Source: Pagrus major
Taxonomy: Eukaryota; Chordata; Actinopteri; Spariformes; Sparidae
Direction of reading: 5' to 3'
DNA length: 64,000 nt
Assembly: GCF_040436345.1 (NCBI RefSeq)
Contig: NC_133218.1
Span: forward strand, 2,232,021 to 2,296,020
The translations under genes and the position numbers were made by a program. The notes beneath the pieces were generated by a model. It did no database searches. It was not told the origin of the DNA and worked only from the letters and a program-made list of their open reading frames with translations. Within the stretch, counting starts at the first letter, position 1. Each line of letters begins with the position of its first letter. Shown here one piece after another: positions 11,025 to 22,285 of this stretch.

Positions 11025-14021
11025 TCAATTTTCGAGGGTTGCAAGTCTGTACTCCACTTTATCAGCAGTCAGGTTGAACTGGCAGGCTCTCAGGGTTTTT
11101 ATCAGATCCTCTGCTCGGGCCTCGGCTCCTCGATTCTTCCTCCACTCATTTAGCAGCTCCACAGCCGTCTCCTCCAGTTCTGTGGGATGCCTCTTGGAGA
11201 TGGACTCCAGTTTGACATCAGTCAAACCCAGTTTGCGGCCCAGTTTACGCCAATTCCTTCCCAGATTCTCGGAAATCACCTCTGTGGCAATGTCCAGTTT
11301 GGCTGAAGGAGCAGGAGGAGGAGACATTGAGGGTTAGAAAAGAAACATTTCATAATTATGAGAAACAACAACAACAATAATAATAATGGCATTCCTACAA
11401 TATATTGTACTGTACTCGTTGCTTGGATTAAAATGCAAATATATAACTAATGTCTTATAAATAAGGGAGTGATTGAAGTCTTTTTACTGTAAGTGTTGAA
11501 ATATAGGAGCATTTGTTTGTTTTGCACACAAACACCTTTATGTTTTATCTCTCCCTATTCTATGTAATTCACTGAAACACTGAAAAAGTGCCCCTACAAT
11601 TTTAAAATAACTAGCCTATTATCAAAATTCTTTTCTTACATTCCCACCCCCCTGAAAGAAACAGAATATATGCATTTATGTAGTTTACCTCATTAATGTG
11701 CACTCATTTCAGCACAGTGCAAGTCTTTACTGCGTTTTGTTGTAATTTACCAAAGCAATAGTATCTCTCCTCCTCTGTCTGTTTATCGCGGGCGTACAGC
11801 TGACACGTTGTGGAGGTAGGTATGGCTATGTGAGACTTGTGCTGGCTGGGCTCCACTATGGAGCAGAGTGGACTGGTCCCTCGGAGAGACAGGGGAAATT
11901 AAGATGACTCAAGTTGACAACTCACTATGTTACGCCTTGTGATGTCTGTCTTTGTTTTGTTCTGTATGATGCAACATGAATTTGAAAGCGGTGAAGACGT
12001 TGACTGTACTTCATACTTCATATGGCTCCAAAGAAATGTCTGTTTTTACATAGATGGATATAAAAATAGGCTATGATTTTTTCTCTGCAAAACAAGAGCG
12101 AGAGTAGAAAGAACCAGATGAGAAAGTGGACAAGTAGTGAAGATTATTATGGTAGAACTAACTGTTTAGCTGAGGGGAAGAAAAAAAAAATTGACAGAAT
12201 TTGAAATGTATGGGAGCTGAGCACCCCTAAAGGTCTGACCCAAGAATCGCCCCTGCACTGAAATGTTATCATGAATTATCAATTTAAGGGAAAGAGTTTT
12301 TTCATCTTTTGGTTGGCAAGCCTGTGAAAAAAACAAGGGACCAGTAAAACTCTACTTGCTCTAAAGTGGGCTACTGGGGAAAAAATGTTCACGTAAATTA
12401 CGTAACAGCAGAGGGAGAGACGTGAGATTAAGATACTATGCAAGGTGAAAGGCATGCACAACAGGAAGTTATTGTCGTTTGGCTGCTGATCATCACAGAC
12501 ACAGTGGATGTGATAGAAGGAGATAGAAACATTTTGTGTCCATTTGCTGCAGTTTGTGTCAGAAATCTTACATCTTCTTCACAGAACACACAGACATGAA
12601 ACTTACACAATCCAAGGATATAGGCTTATTTAGGATATCATATTATATATGATTTCCATCATAAATAAAGGCCCATACATCTGCTTAGAAAGAAAAAATA
12701 AAACTCTTGACAACTTCATTTTAACTATCCTTATGATCAACAATATTACCTGCAAAGCATCATGGGAACTGTAGTTCTAACAGTATTATCCAAAATAACA
12801 TGTGAATACAATATCTTTACTTTTTACTCAGGTTTGACTTCTGGTACTTTTTACAACACTGCTAAACTGTCCACATGTAAGATTTTGTCCTGTTGATCAA
12901 AGTTTTGTTTTTTAGTTTTTTTTTAACCAGCCTTAAGTCAGTCAGTCAGTCAGTCAGTCAGTCAGTCAGACAGTCAGTCAGATAGTAAGTCAGTCAGTCA
13001 GTCAGTCAGTCAGGTAGTGCGTCAGTCAGTCACTCAGTCAGTCAGACAGTAAGTCAGACGGTAAACAGTCAGTCAGTCAGTCAAGTACATAGTCAATCAG
13101 TCAGAGTGCTTTCTCACTGGGCGTTCCCAATGAGCACATGCCATGGCAAGTTCAGAGACAACTAATAGACGGCATATAACAGCTAATGGTTGCCTCACAC
13201 TAAGTTGGACTAGGCATTCATCATTCTCACAGTGAGTTATAGCAAATTATGACATATAACAGCATATAAAGAGATCACATCTGTCAGAGCAATGTGAAAC
13301 TACAAATTCAGAAGAACTGTCGGATTATGAAATGTGAGGGCTCCGTATTTGCTCATTGCACTGTGGACTTCCCTGAGCTAAAGTTTTAAAACAACACGTT
13401 ATTAGAGTTATTGAATATTAAATCATCAATTTATACTCACTACATCTGAGCCTTTCTTACCCTCATATGTGAATGAACTACAGGTTAGGCACTTCTTTTT
13501 TCAATACATACATTTATATTATCATTTATCTTATTGGTATCTGCCATAAGAAGCAGGTAATTATCAGTTATCGACTGAAAAAAATCAATATTGTGCACCT
13601 CGACTATCAAAGTGCATTGTGGGTAATGTAGGATGTGTTTTTGGAGCTTGGCCCATTCTAGGACAAAATGTCTAAGTAAGAGTAAAATTGTAATAAAAGC
13701 AGGTCAATCCCATTGTCATGATGCTGATCATACTTTAAGCAGATTTAAGAGGTCAATCACACTAAGTGTCAAGTTTATTCGGTACCACTAGAAAACTAAT
13801 GTAGTACAGCATGCAGTAGAATAAATCCTCCTTCATGAAGGTTCTGATGTTCAGTTTGTCGAGCTGTTGAACTGTATTGTGTTATACTGACTGGTGCCTG
13901 ACCTGTCAGTCGAACACAATACAGTTCAGTAGCAGCACAAACTGAGCAGCCTCATGAATCACATTTACTGCAGGACTGTTGACTACATTTGTTTTAGTAG
14001 TAGTAGTAGTAGTAGCAGCAC

Positions 14022-14054
<33 letters not shown>

Positions 14055-14442
14055 CAGCAGCAGTACAAGTAGTAGTAGTAGTAGTAGTAGTAGTAGCAGC
14101 AGTACAAGTAGTAGTAGTAGTAGCAGTAGCAGTAGCAGCAATAGAAGTAGTAGTAGTAGTAGTAGTAGCAGCAGCAGCAGTAGAAGTAGTAGTAGTAGTA
14201 GCAGTAGCAGTAGCAGCAGTAGAAGAAGTAGTAGTAGTAGTAGCAGTAGCAGCAGCAGCAGTAGAAGTAGTAGTACTACTTCTACTGCTGCTGCTGCTAC
14301 TGCTACTACTACTACTACTACTTCTTCTACTGCTGCTACTGCTGCTGCTACTACTACTACTACTACTACTACTTCTTCTACTGCTGCTACTGCTACTGCT
14401 ACTACTACTACTACTACTAGTAGTAGTAGTAGTAGTAGCAGC

Positions 14443-14477
<35 letters not shown>

Positions 14478-14909
14478 CAGTAGCAGCAGCAGCAGTAGAA
14501 GTAGTAGTAGTAGTAGCAGCAGTAGAAGTAGTAGTAGTGGCAGAAATAGTAGTCCTTCCTTGAACCTGCTGCTGTCTGAACACAGTGACTCTACAGCGCC
14601 GCTCACTGTACCTTTCTCCGTCTCGGGCGGTTCGTAGCTCGTTGACCCAGACTTCCTTATTAAACCTTTTAATTTGTCTGAGAGGTCCTCTCGACAGATT
14701 TCTGTGAGAAGCTGACACAGATACGCAGTGTTGTCGTGGTCCAGCTTGCGTCTCTCCTTCAAAACCCGGAACAGTTTTGTTCCAGTGTCGATCTTTTCCA
14801 GCTCTTTTTTCCCGATGTCCTCGCACAGAAACTTCATTTTTTCCAGCTGTTCAGGGGACAAGTCGTTAGAAATCTCCAGTAAAACGGGGTTCAACTGTGA
14901 GGAGCTCAT
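11025..14909 (-). CDS. fadd: FADD, Fas-associated death-domain adaptor
   Basis: Cytoplasmic adaptor joining death receptors to caspase-8. Exon 1 is 14909 down to 14612 (99 codons plus one base); exon 2 is 11302 down to 11025 with stop TGA. The donor after GAGAAAG (GTACAG) and acceptor CTCCTTCAG fit in phase and give 191 residues, normal for FADD, with the single intron typical of vertebrate fadd. Residues 1-80 form the death-effector domain (MSSSQLNPVLLEIS..., FLCEDIGKKELEKI, and REDL near the RxDL position); residues about 100-185 form the death domain (ATEVISENLGRNWRKLGRKL ... LRACQFNLTADKVE). The start is the ATG at 14909; an upstream in-frame GTG is not needed. The 3.3-kb intron begins with a long trinucleotide repeat only about 70 bases from the donor. 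All long frames in that repeat are artefacts. Confidence 0.95.
12190..12262 (-). mobile_element. Possible hAT-like transposon end in the fadd intron
   Basis: Read on the minus strand, CAGGGGCGATTCTTGGGTCA followed by GACCTTTAGGGGTGCTCAGC resembles the end of a common fish hAT-type element. No matching opposite end seen. Confidence 0.35.
12935..13105. repeat. (CAGT)n tetranucleotide microsatellite
   Basis: About 40 imperfect copies of CAGT with interruptions such as CAGACAGT and TAGTAAGT, inside the fadd intron. Confidence 0.9.
13106..13994. other. Unremarkable fadd intron sequence
   Basis: No exon, repeat family or RNA gene recognised. Confidence 0.5.
13995..14545. repeat. Long (TAG/CAG)n trinucleotide repeat with two inversions
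   Basis: About 550 bases of almost pure AGT/AGC/AGA triplets. The strand sense flips at about 14274 (AGTAGTAGT|ACTACTACT type switch) and again at about 14419. So the block 13995-14274 and the block 14275-14418 are inverted copies, and 14420-14540 is inverted relative to the middle. Near each switch the arms are perfectly complementary for at least 20 bases. It lies at the 5' end of the fadd intron. Homopolymeric Ser, Thr, Leu and Val frames crossing it are not genes. Confidence 0.97.
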
Positions 14910-15039
14910 ATTTTGTACACACACAGCACCTCACTGACGGCAGGAAGTGTCTGAACTAGGAAATAACTTTTACTTTCACTTCCGTTAAAATAAAATATGT
15001 TACATTAAAGTGTTTCATGCGCCCATGATGAATAAAAAA

Positions 15040-15975
15040 CACTTTTTTTACTGCACCAATTGGAGAAATGCCAAAATAAAAGTCCCATATTTATACCTGC
15101 AGATTCTTATATTTGACGTACTGTAAAAACACATTACTCAATAACTCCTGGCTATGGGTGGTATATTTGACTTCTACACATAGAAGACTACAAGTGTCCT
15201 TTATATCAAGCATTTTTACTGCACCAATGTGGAGAAATTCAACAATAAAATTCCATATTTGTGTCTCCAAGTGGCATATTTTCATATATTTGAGCTACTG
15301 TAAAAACACATTGCTCAATAATTGACTTCTACACATCTAAGACTACAACTATACTTGATATCAAGCATTTTTACTGCACCAATGTGGAGAAATTCAAGTA
15401 TAAAAGTCCCATATTTATACCTGCAGATAGCATATTTGACCATATTTGAGGTGCTGTAAAAACACATTGCTCAATATTTCCTGGCTATGGCTATGTGTAG
15501 AAATCAGATACAGTATATCACCCATAGCCAGGAAATATTGAGCAATGTGTTTTTACAGCACAAGGGACTTTTATACTTGAATTTCTCCACATTGGTGCAG
15601 TAACAATGCTTAATATTAAGTATGCTTGTAGTCTTCTATGTGAAAAAATGAGATATACCATCCATAGCCAGGAATTATTGAGCAAAGTGTTTTTACAGTA
15701 GCTTAAATATGGTCAAATATGCAATCTGCAGGTATAAATATGGGACTTTTATACTGGAATTTCTCCACATTGGTGCAGTAAAAATACTTGATATCAAGTA
15801 TAGTTGTAGTTTTAGATGTGTAGAAGTCAAATATAGCATCCATAGCCAGGAATTATTAAGCAGTGTGTTTTTACAGTAGCTCAAATATATGAAAATATGG
15901 AATCTGCAGGTATAAATATGGGACTTTTATACTTGAATTTCTCCACATTGGTGCGGTAAAAATGCTTGATAATAA
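15040..15975. repeat. Large palindrome made of tandem ~155-180 bp units
   Basis: The unit contains ACACATTGCTCAATAATTCC, GGCTATGG, TACTGCACCAATGTGGAGAA and CTGTAAAAAC. Copies of the ACACATTRCTCAAT segment lie near 15129, 15306 and 15461 in one direction. At about 15506 the sense reverses, and the same unit recurs about three times in the other direction to about 15965. The inner arms (about 15451-15491 and 15522-15562) are complementary over roughly 40 bases around a ~30-base loop. Short look-alike frames are by-products. Probably a non-autonomous transposon with subterminal repeats, or a satellite seed; family unknown. Confidence 0.9.
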
Positions 15976-16239
15976 ACATAGGCTGCAGTTTTTTTGCAGC
16001 GGCTGCAGTTTTTAGAGCCAGGCGCTGCAGTTGCTCTCCACCGACTGCAAGACCTCAGGGCATGATGGGAAACCCCTGGCTGTCGCCTGATCAAAGAGCT
16101 GATTGGCTCTTAGTTAGGACTACAAACACTACATTTTGTCGAAAATCCTAATTTTCTGTGTAATTGTTATATTTAATGCTAGATTATATGAATCTCATGT
16201 TGTAAATTAAAGGTTTAATCTGTTAACAAACATTTTGTG
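15976..16239. other. Region with repeated CTGCAG motifs
   Basis: Three GCTGCAGTTTTT/GCTGCAGTTGC motifs at about 15983-16035 are followed by moderately GC-rich sequence. It may be an extension of the neighbouring palindromic element. No gene recognised. Confidence 0.4.
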
Positions 16240-16345
16240 TGGTTGATAATAACAATAATAATAATAATAATAATAAAAGTTATTTATATAACACTTATCA
16301 AAACGAGCAATCAGTGTTTTACAAGGCAGACAAAAAGAACAAAGA
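16240..16345 (-). mobile_element. LINE/SINE 3' tail with (TAA)n
   Basis: (AAT)n at about 16248-16277 followed by AAAGTTATTTATATAACACT and CAGTGTTTTACAAGGCA is the reverse of the teleost L2/Maui-type 3' tail (CTTTGTAAAAC...GTGCTATATAAATAA plus an ATT repeat). A second example lies at about 21310-21400. Confidence 0.6.
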
Positions 16346-17190
16346 ATAGAATACAATGCCAGATACACACATATTCCCACATATATACTGTATATAATTA
16401 CAAATATAAATACATCAATAAATAAAGATTATAAGAAACCTTTGCTGCTCGTCCTCCCCATGTGTAGCCTATATATGTAGCTGTGAGAACATTTGGACTG
16501 TTAATTCAGTAGTTCAATTTCTTAAATTTAGGGATTGTATGATTTATAAATGACAGTGCCTTTACATAAATCTACTTTGTAGGCAATTCTTATTCAGAAA
16601 ATATGACTTCCAAGGGCTAACATCTGCCCAGTCGTTCTGATTCTCACCTCAATCGTAACAGTGGCATCATTAAACAAATAAAAAGTTATGATTGACAAAT
16701 TTAGACCACAGTGAAAAGTAGTTATCATTTTAGAAAAATCCACTTTGTATAACCTCAAAACCGTGAACCTAAAAAATATGATCAATTCATTGGTACAAAG
16801 TTTGTATTTCTATTTGTTACATTTGTGAGATTAAATAGTAAAAATCACACCACATCCCATATGCCCACTAAGATGATTAACACAGTGGAATTTATGTACA
16901 AAGTGACCATTATTCTCTGGCTACATATCACGTAACAGCAACTGCTAAAGAAAAAATATTCACACTGAGTCAAACTTCAGTTCTGATAAATATATTGGTT
17001 ATTTATTGGACAGTTGCAGTAAAGCGTAAGAAATACATTCTTGAATGACATCATTAGCAAAATCATCAAAACACACAACAGCAATCAGTGTGATGGGCAC
17101 AATCTGTTCACAATTATAAGGGTTCCCATACAATGGATCTGCTCCATTTCAAGCAGTTGTGTGGTAAGAAGGTCTTGTAATGCAGCTGGG
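16346..17190. other. Upstream region of the 17.2-kb gene
   Basis: AT-rich without recognised genes. No clear transposon. Confidence 0.4.
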
Positions 17191-17198
17191 TATATAAG
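17191..17198 (+). promoter_or_regulatory. TATA box of the 17.2-kb gene
   Basis: TATATAAG is 33-40 bases before the ATG at 17231, implying initiation near 17220 and a very short leader. The context GGGTATATAAGGC is a strong TATA match. Confidence 0.6.
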
Positions 17199-17230
17199 GC
17201 ACCTGCAGAACCCGGTTTTGACCAACAACA

Positions 17231-18275
17231 ATGGATAAGGTCATAATTACCATGAGAGACGACAAAGGTGCCATTCAGTTACGAGTGAGCAGAGAAACTG
17301 CTGAAAGACTGAGAACTGATGAGTAAAAAAGAAAAGTATGATACCTTAATACCATTAGAAATTTGGATGGCATTTATTAAATGAGATCTGTTTTTCCAGA
17401 TAACAAGTATGCCACTGACATACTGAAGCAAATAAGAGCTGCAGAACACAATCAAGGTAAGTTTTCTTTTTTTATTATGCCAAACATGAATATTTAAATA
17501 CATATGGATGAGTCTTTTCAATTTTCTGGCTTTCTTTCTCTGCAGTAAACCCAAGCAGTGTTGTCACCCAACCTCCTGTCTTTCCCACTCCTCAACCTCC
17601 AACATTCACCCAGTGCCCCACTCTTATTCCCCAGCCTACAGTTTCCACCACCCCCACTCAGGTTCGGACCCAGCCTGCAACTACATTCACCCAGTGCCCC
17701 ACTCCTGAAACACACGTTACCACAGCAGTCATCCTCTTCAGACAACTTGGTCCCATTTCCATCCTTCCAGCCAGAATGCCACGAATCCCAGACAGGTACA
17801 GTGGATTAGAATACAATATGAATGTTTTTAACAATACTACAGTGTTTTTACAGAATTCAAACACAGACCGATCTCAGGCAACAGGAGAAGGCAAGATTAC
17901 TTGGGAATATTACTTGGTAAGTGCTTGCTCTGTATGTACATCTTACATTTTAGTGGGACTTTCTGAAGAGTATCAATCTCCCTTTTGTCCTGTTCAGTAT
18001 TTTGCCACCCACAATTTAACTATGGGGCTTCATCAGTGCCTCATAGTTGCAACACTGGTGAAGGGGGGGAAATTATCACAGCAAACTAGTGTGAAAATAC
18101 CACTTTGTACCTGTCTGATTTTTACTGAAATTCTGTTGTGTCCTTACAGCAAATGAATGAAATATTTGGTGGCTCCGGGGTGGGGAGTGCACCACCGGGT
18201 ACCATTATTTCCACACCACTCTTGCCCAGTCAAGTCAAGTTACTTAAAGAAAGCAACACAAACTTAAAATGTTAA
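17231..18275 (+). CDS. Small Pro/Thr-rich protein with Myb/SANT-like C-terminal segment, unrecognised
   Basis: Likely exons: 17231-about 17322 (MDKVIITMRDDKGAIQLRV...), 17400-17456 (NKYATDILKQIRAAEHNQ), 17546-17916 and 18150-18275 (stop TAA 18273). Exons 2-4 join in phase at GT-AG sites. Exon 3 encodes a Pro/Thr/Gln-rich tract with the motif TFTQCPT twice, then GKITWEYYL; exon 4 continues QMNEIFGGSGVGSAPP. The segment TWEYYLQMNEIFGG resembles the end of Myb/SANT-like (MADF-type) domains, which read W-K-F-Y-E-x-M-D-E-I-L-G, but the rest of that domain is not evident. Exon 1 meets a TAA right after ...RTDE; its only good donor (GA|GTAAAA) is one base out of phase with exon 2, so the first junction is unexplained. 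An AATAAA lies at 18374. It could be a domesticated transposon gene (Harbinger elements carry a Myb-like protein), a lineage-specific gene, or a decaying copy. Confidence 0.55.
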
Positions 18276-18373
18276 AACGATATTTGTGTCTGTCTTTTTG
18301 ATACAACTCATCAAGAAATCATTGCTGACCGATGAAAACCATGTATCTCCACAATGTCATCTTTATATGGGAT

Positions 18374-18379
18374 AATAAA
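18374..18379 (+). terminator. Polyadenylation signal of the 17.2-kb gene
   Basis: AATAAA 99 bases after the TAA at 18273-18275. Confidence 0.5.
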
Positions 18380-19589
18380 AATACAACCTTGTTTTAAACT
18401 TCGTGAGAGTAAAATTCCTAGGTTATTCAAATGTTTTGTTAGAGTGTTTTAATTTGCCTGAGATGTAGGAGAATTTCTAAACCCATTATTAACTGATAAC
18501 TTGAGAATCATCACACATGAAGATACGTGGTTTTCACTGGACGGCGATCAGAGAAAAATACAAAGCACTGGACTAAATGAACTGTAAAAGTGGCCATATG
18601 CTCTGGTTCATTTTCAATATCTACATAACACATATCATCTTCTCCGTTCCAGTCCATCTTCATGGAAAAGTAGGGGGATCTCTTCTGCTTTAATTTCATC
18701 AGCGATCAAGAACGCATACGCAATTTCTTCAGCCATAGCTATCTGAACGTGTTCTGCAAACTACAGGTAGCCTACAGATGGATCTAACAGGATGTAAATA
18801 TTTCTCTGACTTCCTGTATATTCTTTGATGGCGGCTGGAAACTGTCCGACTTGACTGCAGCTTTTTGTCACCGCCCCCTGCTGCTGCCGCCTGGTCTCGT
18901 CCACCTTCCAGGCGAGGCGCAGTTCATCTCGAATGAGCCTAATGACTGACTAGGATAATAATTCAGGCCGGGGATCTGACGTCGGCCCACTCTTCTATTA
19001 TTTGATTAGTTTTCTGTTTATGCCAAAAACACATATTTTACTAGCAGTTTAAATGTATTTAGTTTCAGTAGTTAGTTAATTGCACTTCTATAATAAAGGC
19101 AATACATTTTCATAGGCCTGTAATCTTTTATTTATTATTTATTTGTATGCACTTTTGGAGTGTTCTGGGGTTTTGTATGAAGCTTTTTTGGTGGTTAAGT
19201 TTGGGGTAAGGGTTAGGGGTGGACTGATTATCGGTGCCGATATCCGGTGTGACAGTTTAACTGGTGTTCATTTTAACTGGCGAGGGTCCCAGATGTGCTG
19301 GAGGTGTGGTTAGAGAATCCCGTCTCGAGAGGGGTCCTCGGCCCTGTCCGCCAACCAGGAAAAACATTCCGATCACCCTGCTCATCGATCCAAGTCATGT
19401 ATATGAATATTAATGTTGACTTGGCTTGAACACCACTATTCCACACGGAAATGCCGGGGTCCGCGATCTGCAAGCCACTTCACAACGAACGCTACAGAGC
19501 GCACAATGACAGTGTAGGTGACTGTTTCGATGCCTGTCCAAAAAAACGCAACTGTCAATAAATCGTCCAAAAGTGCATGTTGTCGGTCT
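18380..19589. other. Intergenic sequence with one 32-codon minus-strand frame
   Basis: A frame at 18736-18638 (-) starts MAEEIAYAFLIADEIKAEE and stops after ...LERRR; it has a clean start and acidic composition but is too short to assign. From about 18830 the sequence becomes GC-richer. No exon can be supported. Confidence 0.35.
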
Positions 19590-19995
19590 CATATCTGTGT
19601 CGCGGATGTCTGTACTTACAGACAGCTGGTGGGTGGAACAGTCTGAGGCATTTGTTCACGCCGAGCGGCTCGAGAGCAGCGTGCAGAGCGCTGTTAGCTG
19701 TGGCGTTGAGTGCGCAGCGTCCAGGTCAACTTGTGACACTTGTTACCATCGCGTATTTCTTTCATCTCACACTCCGTTCAAATGGTCACTTAAAGTCATC
19801 GGTCCCAGCCGTATACATCGCTATTAAGCTGGCGCCAAGTCGATGTGAAAACTGTACACTGTCATTCAGCCTGCTGGTGAAACAGTCTGCAGAGTATGTT
19901 GACACCCAGCCCGAACTCAGCGTGAGGTCAGTCAGCTGTGGCAGAGCGTGAGACGCCCAGATCAATCTGTGATACAAACACCTGTATCGACCGTC
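19590..19995. repeat. Diverged tandem duplication
   Basis: The segment at about 19620-19765 (CTGGTGGGTGGAACAGTCTG ... AGCTGTGGCGTTGAG ... CAACTTGTGACACTTGTTAC) recurs in altered form at about 19870-19990 (CTGGTGAAACAGTCTG ... AGCTGTGGCAGAGCG ... CAATCTGTGATACAAAC). The order of blocks is conserved. Origin unknown; open frames across it are weak. Confidence 0.5.
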
Positions 19996-21300
19996 GATCG
20001 TGATTTATAGCAAAGCCCAGACATGTATCTCACACTGCTCAAAGTGCAGAGATGAATATCAGAAGGGATAGGAATCCTATCAGCATTTTGCTGATTATCT
20101 GTATCAGGGTTTTATTTACCCCGCCAATAAGAGTTGTTTATTAAAAATCGGGTAAAAAGGAAATAAGGCGTTCTCCAAGAATTAGCTGGGTTTAGAGCGG
20201 CAAAGTGTATGGTGTGTGTCCCTGTTAAAAAACACGGATACAGATGTCCAGTTTAGTGGTGGATTTATTTGACTGTGGTTCTATAATAAAGATACAAAGC
20301 AACAATCAGTGCAGAACACACCATACATAACACACATATAATAACACAACTCTGGATATAAAGGACTGAATTCAGCAATCAATCATATGATATTAATCAT
20401 ATATTGTAAACAAATCGCCTCCCAAGACACACACAGCACCCACGGTGAGAATTACCTTATTAGCTGAACATCACAGCAGCATGAGATAGCATTAGCCATA
20501 TTCACAGGTAAATAATACAAATAACACAATACAGCATCCAACTTGGACAGTGAAACGCCATCAAACTCACCTTCTAGCATTTACACACAATAAACCCAAG
20601 ATGTACAGGTGAATGTTGGGAAAAAAACAGGCAAAAGGAAAATCGCGAGCTATCCACTGCTGTATCAGGAGGAAAACTAACTTTCACAGGACGGCATCTC
20701 ACACACAGGTGTGGTGCGTTCAATAGCGTCGAAACGACTGTGGTGCGTTCCTGAGCGTCGAACATATGAAAACTCACCGAGAAACACAATAACTGAACGG
20801 TATTTAGATGAAAACACATAAACAACATGGGCTTTCTAACAGTGGGCTACTTCCGCTTTGCTGCAGCTGCCCCTCTGTCTGCATTCACCTCTCTGGGGCA
20901 CGGATGAAGTCTCACGTAATGTCCCGCCCACAACACTGTTTGATTGGTTACAAGTCACAGAGTAATAGCCAATCAACACTGAAGGCTTTGTGCCGCTGAC
21001 AGACGCAGACACACGGCAGATATAGGGGAAAAGCTCCTGTGAGCTGGCGGAGCAGCATTAAGAAGGTAAGACAGCAGGTATTTGAGATAAAACATCACAA
21101 TCCTTTACACCAGGGGTTGGCACCCATTTTGATATGAAGTCCGATTTTAAAATGTTATCAGTTAATCAGTGTGCCGTATCAACCTTAAGGATCAGGTTAA
21201 GTTTGATAACGACACCACATCAAAAGGTAAGTCCAACGGACCTGTAATTTTATCTAATCGATATGGCAATTTAAAATCACATTTTTCTCCCATAAATAGG
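19996..21300. other. Gene-poor stretch with a possible leader exon
   Basis: No coding exon found. At about 21021-21066 a TATAGG-type sequence, then AGCTCCTGTGAGCTGGCGGA and ...TTAAGAAG before GTAAGACA, could be a TATA promoter with a non-coding first exon and good donor (+), but no downstream exon was identified. CAGGGGTTGGCACCC near 21111 resembles a hAT-type end. Confidence 0.3.
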
Positions 21301-21309
21301 ACACTGTAA

Positions 21310-21400
21310 TTATTTAATAATAATAATTATAATAATCATAAACTTTATTTATATAGCACTTTTCTTCACAAAGTTACAAAGTGCTTCACAAATGAAAAGA
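21310..21400 (-). mobile_element. LINE/SINE 3' tail with (ATT)n
   Basis: AATAATAATTATAATAATCA then AAACTTTATTTATATAGCAC and TTCACAAAGTTACAAAGTGC: the reverse of a teleost L2/Maui-type 3' end. Same family type as 16240-16345. Confidence 0.65.
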
Positions 21401-21534
21401 AAACATAACAAACAAATATATGACATATAGCCTCTGTATAATCAAACTGCCAAACAGGCTGCACAACTGGCAATAGCTGTGAGAGGGATAACTTCAAGTT
21501 TTCCCAGAAAATTATTTTGCTGACCTAACGCTAG

Positions 21535-21930
21535 TGTGCCACTGGTTAGTCAGCCAAGGCAAAGCTGACTGTTTGCGTAAAACTCGTAAGGAGGCCTTCG
21601 ATCTATCTATGTTAGCAGACTTAGTGTCTGTCACCTATTTACCTCCTATTCCTCTGGCTAGAGGTGAGAAACTCTGCATTCACCCCCCTTGCTATGTTGT
21701 TAAACAGATAACCATGTATGGGAGGGATGCTTCCTGAAGCTGTAGATATAATTTGAGCATTTGGGAAGACTTGTTAGGATAAACATGATATTGCTCTGTG
21801 CAGACAGATGTACTGTTATGTTGTTCCTCCTTGATCAAGTTTGTATAAACTACTTCAACTTAAGTCATTGGTATCTCTGAGTCTTCTTCATCTCTCCTGA
21901 ATGGTCAAGCGAGCCGAAATTCCACAACAG
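21535..21930 (+). mobile_element. Possible solo LTR
   Basis: The stretch runs from TGTGCCACTGG to TTCCACAACA, with TTTGTATAAAC followed by TTCTTCATCTCTCCTGAATG, an arrangement like a retroviral promoter and R-U5 region. No convincing target-site duplication was found beside it, so the limits and identity are uncertain. Confidence 0.3.
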
Positions 21931-22285
21931 TTATACGAGTGATAACGTTAGCCTATAGAGATACCAATAACAAGATAATACAGAGTATATTTCTGCACCA
22001 ACAGCTAATGTTATAGTTTTGAGTAACATTGGGGCCAGTAACAACTGGAACTTATTTAAAATTCCACGCTGCAGATGTAACATTACACGCCTGTATGAGT
22101 CGGTGTTTTAACATGCTGTATGTAGCGTTAGCAAATAACGTATGCTCATGGCAGCGTTAGTGAAATTCAACAACTTCATTGACTGGCCCACTATTTAGCC
22201 AGCCAGTCATACTGTACCAACATTACTGAAGTGTCTCCTGAAGCTGTCTCTGACTGTTGCTTGGAACAGTGGTGCAGAATATTAT

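Noticed and set aside
12935-13105. Regularly spaced CAGTCAGT repeats as a possible CRISPR-like array
   Set aside because: Simple tetranucleotide microsatellite with no unique spacers, in an animal intron.
13906-14924. Long frames of poly-Ser, poly-Thr, poly-Leu and poly-Val (up to ~313 codons) on both strands
   Set aside because: They are simply the triplet repeat read in different frames. The only real coding sequence is FADD exon 1 (14612-14909), which ends at a good donor before the repeat.
15113-15884. Two similar ~65-codon frames (YCKNTLLNNSWLW)
   Set aside because: They come from the inverted repeat units of the palindrome, occur at mirrored positions and contain no known domain.
18638-18736. 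32-codon minus-strand frame MAEEIAYAFLIADEIK
   Set aside because: Considered as a Harbinger-type transposase start next to the Myb-like gene. Too short, with no downstream exon or catalytic motifs visible.
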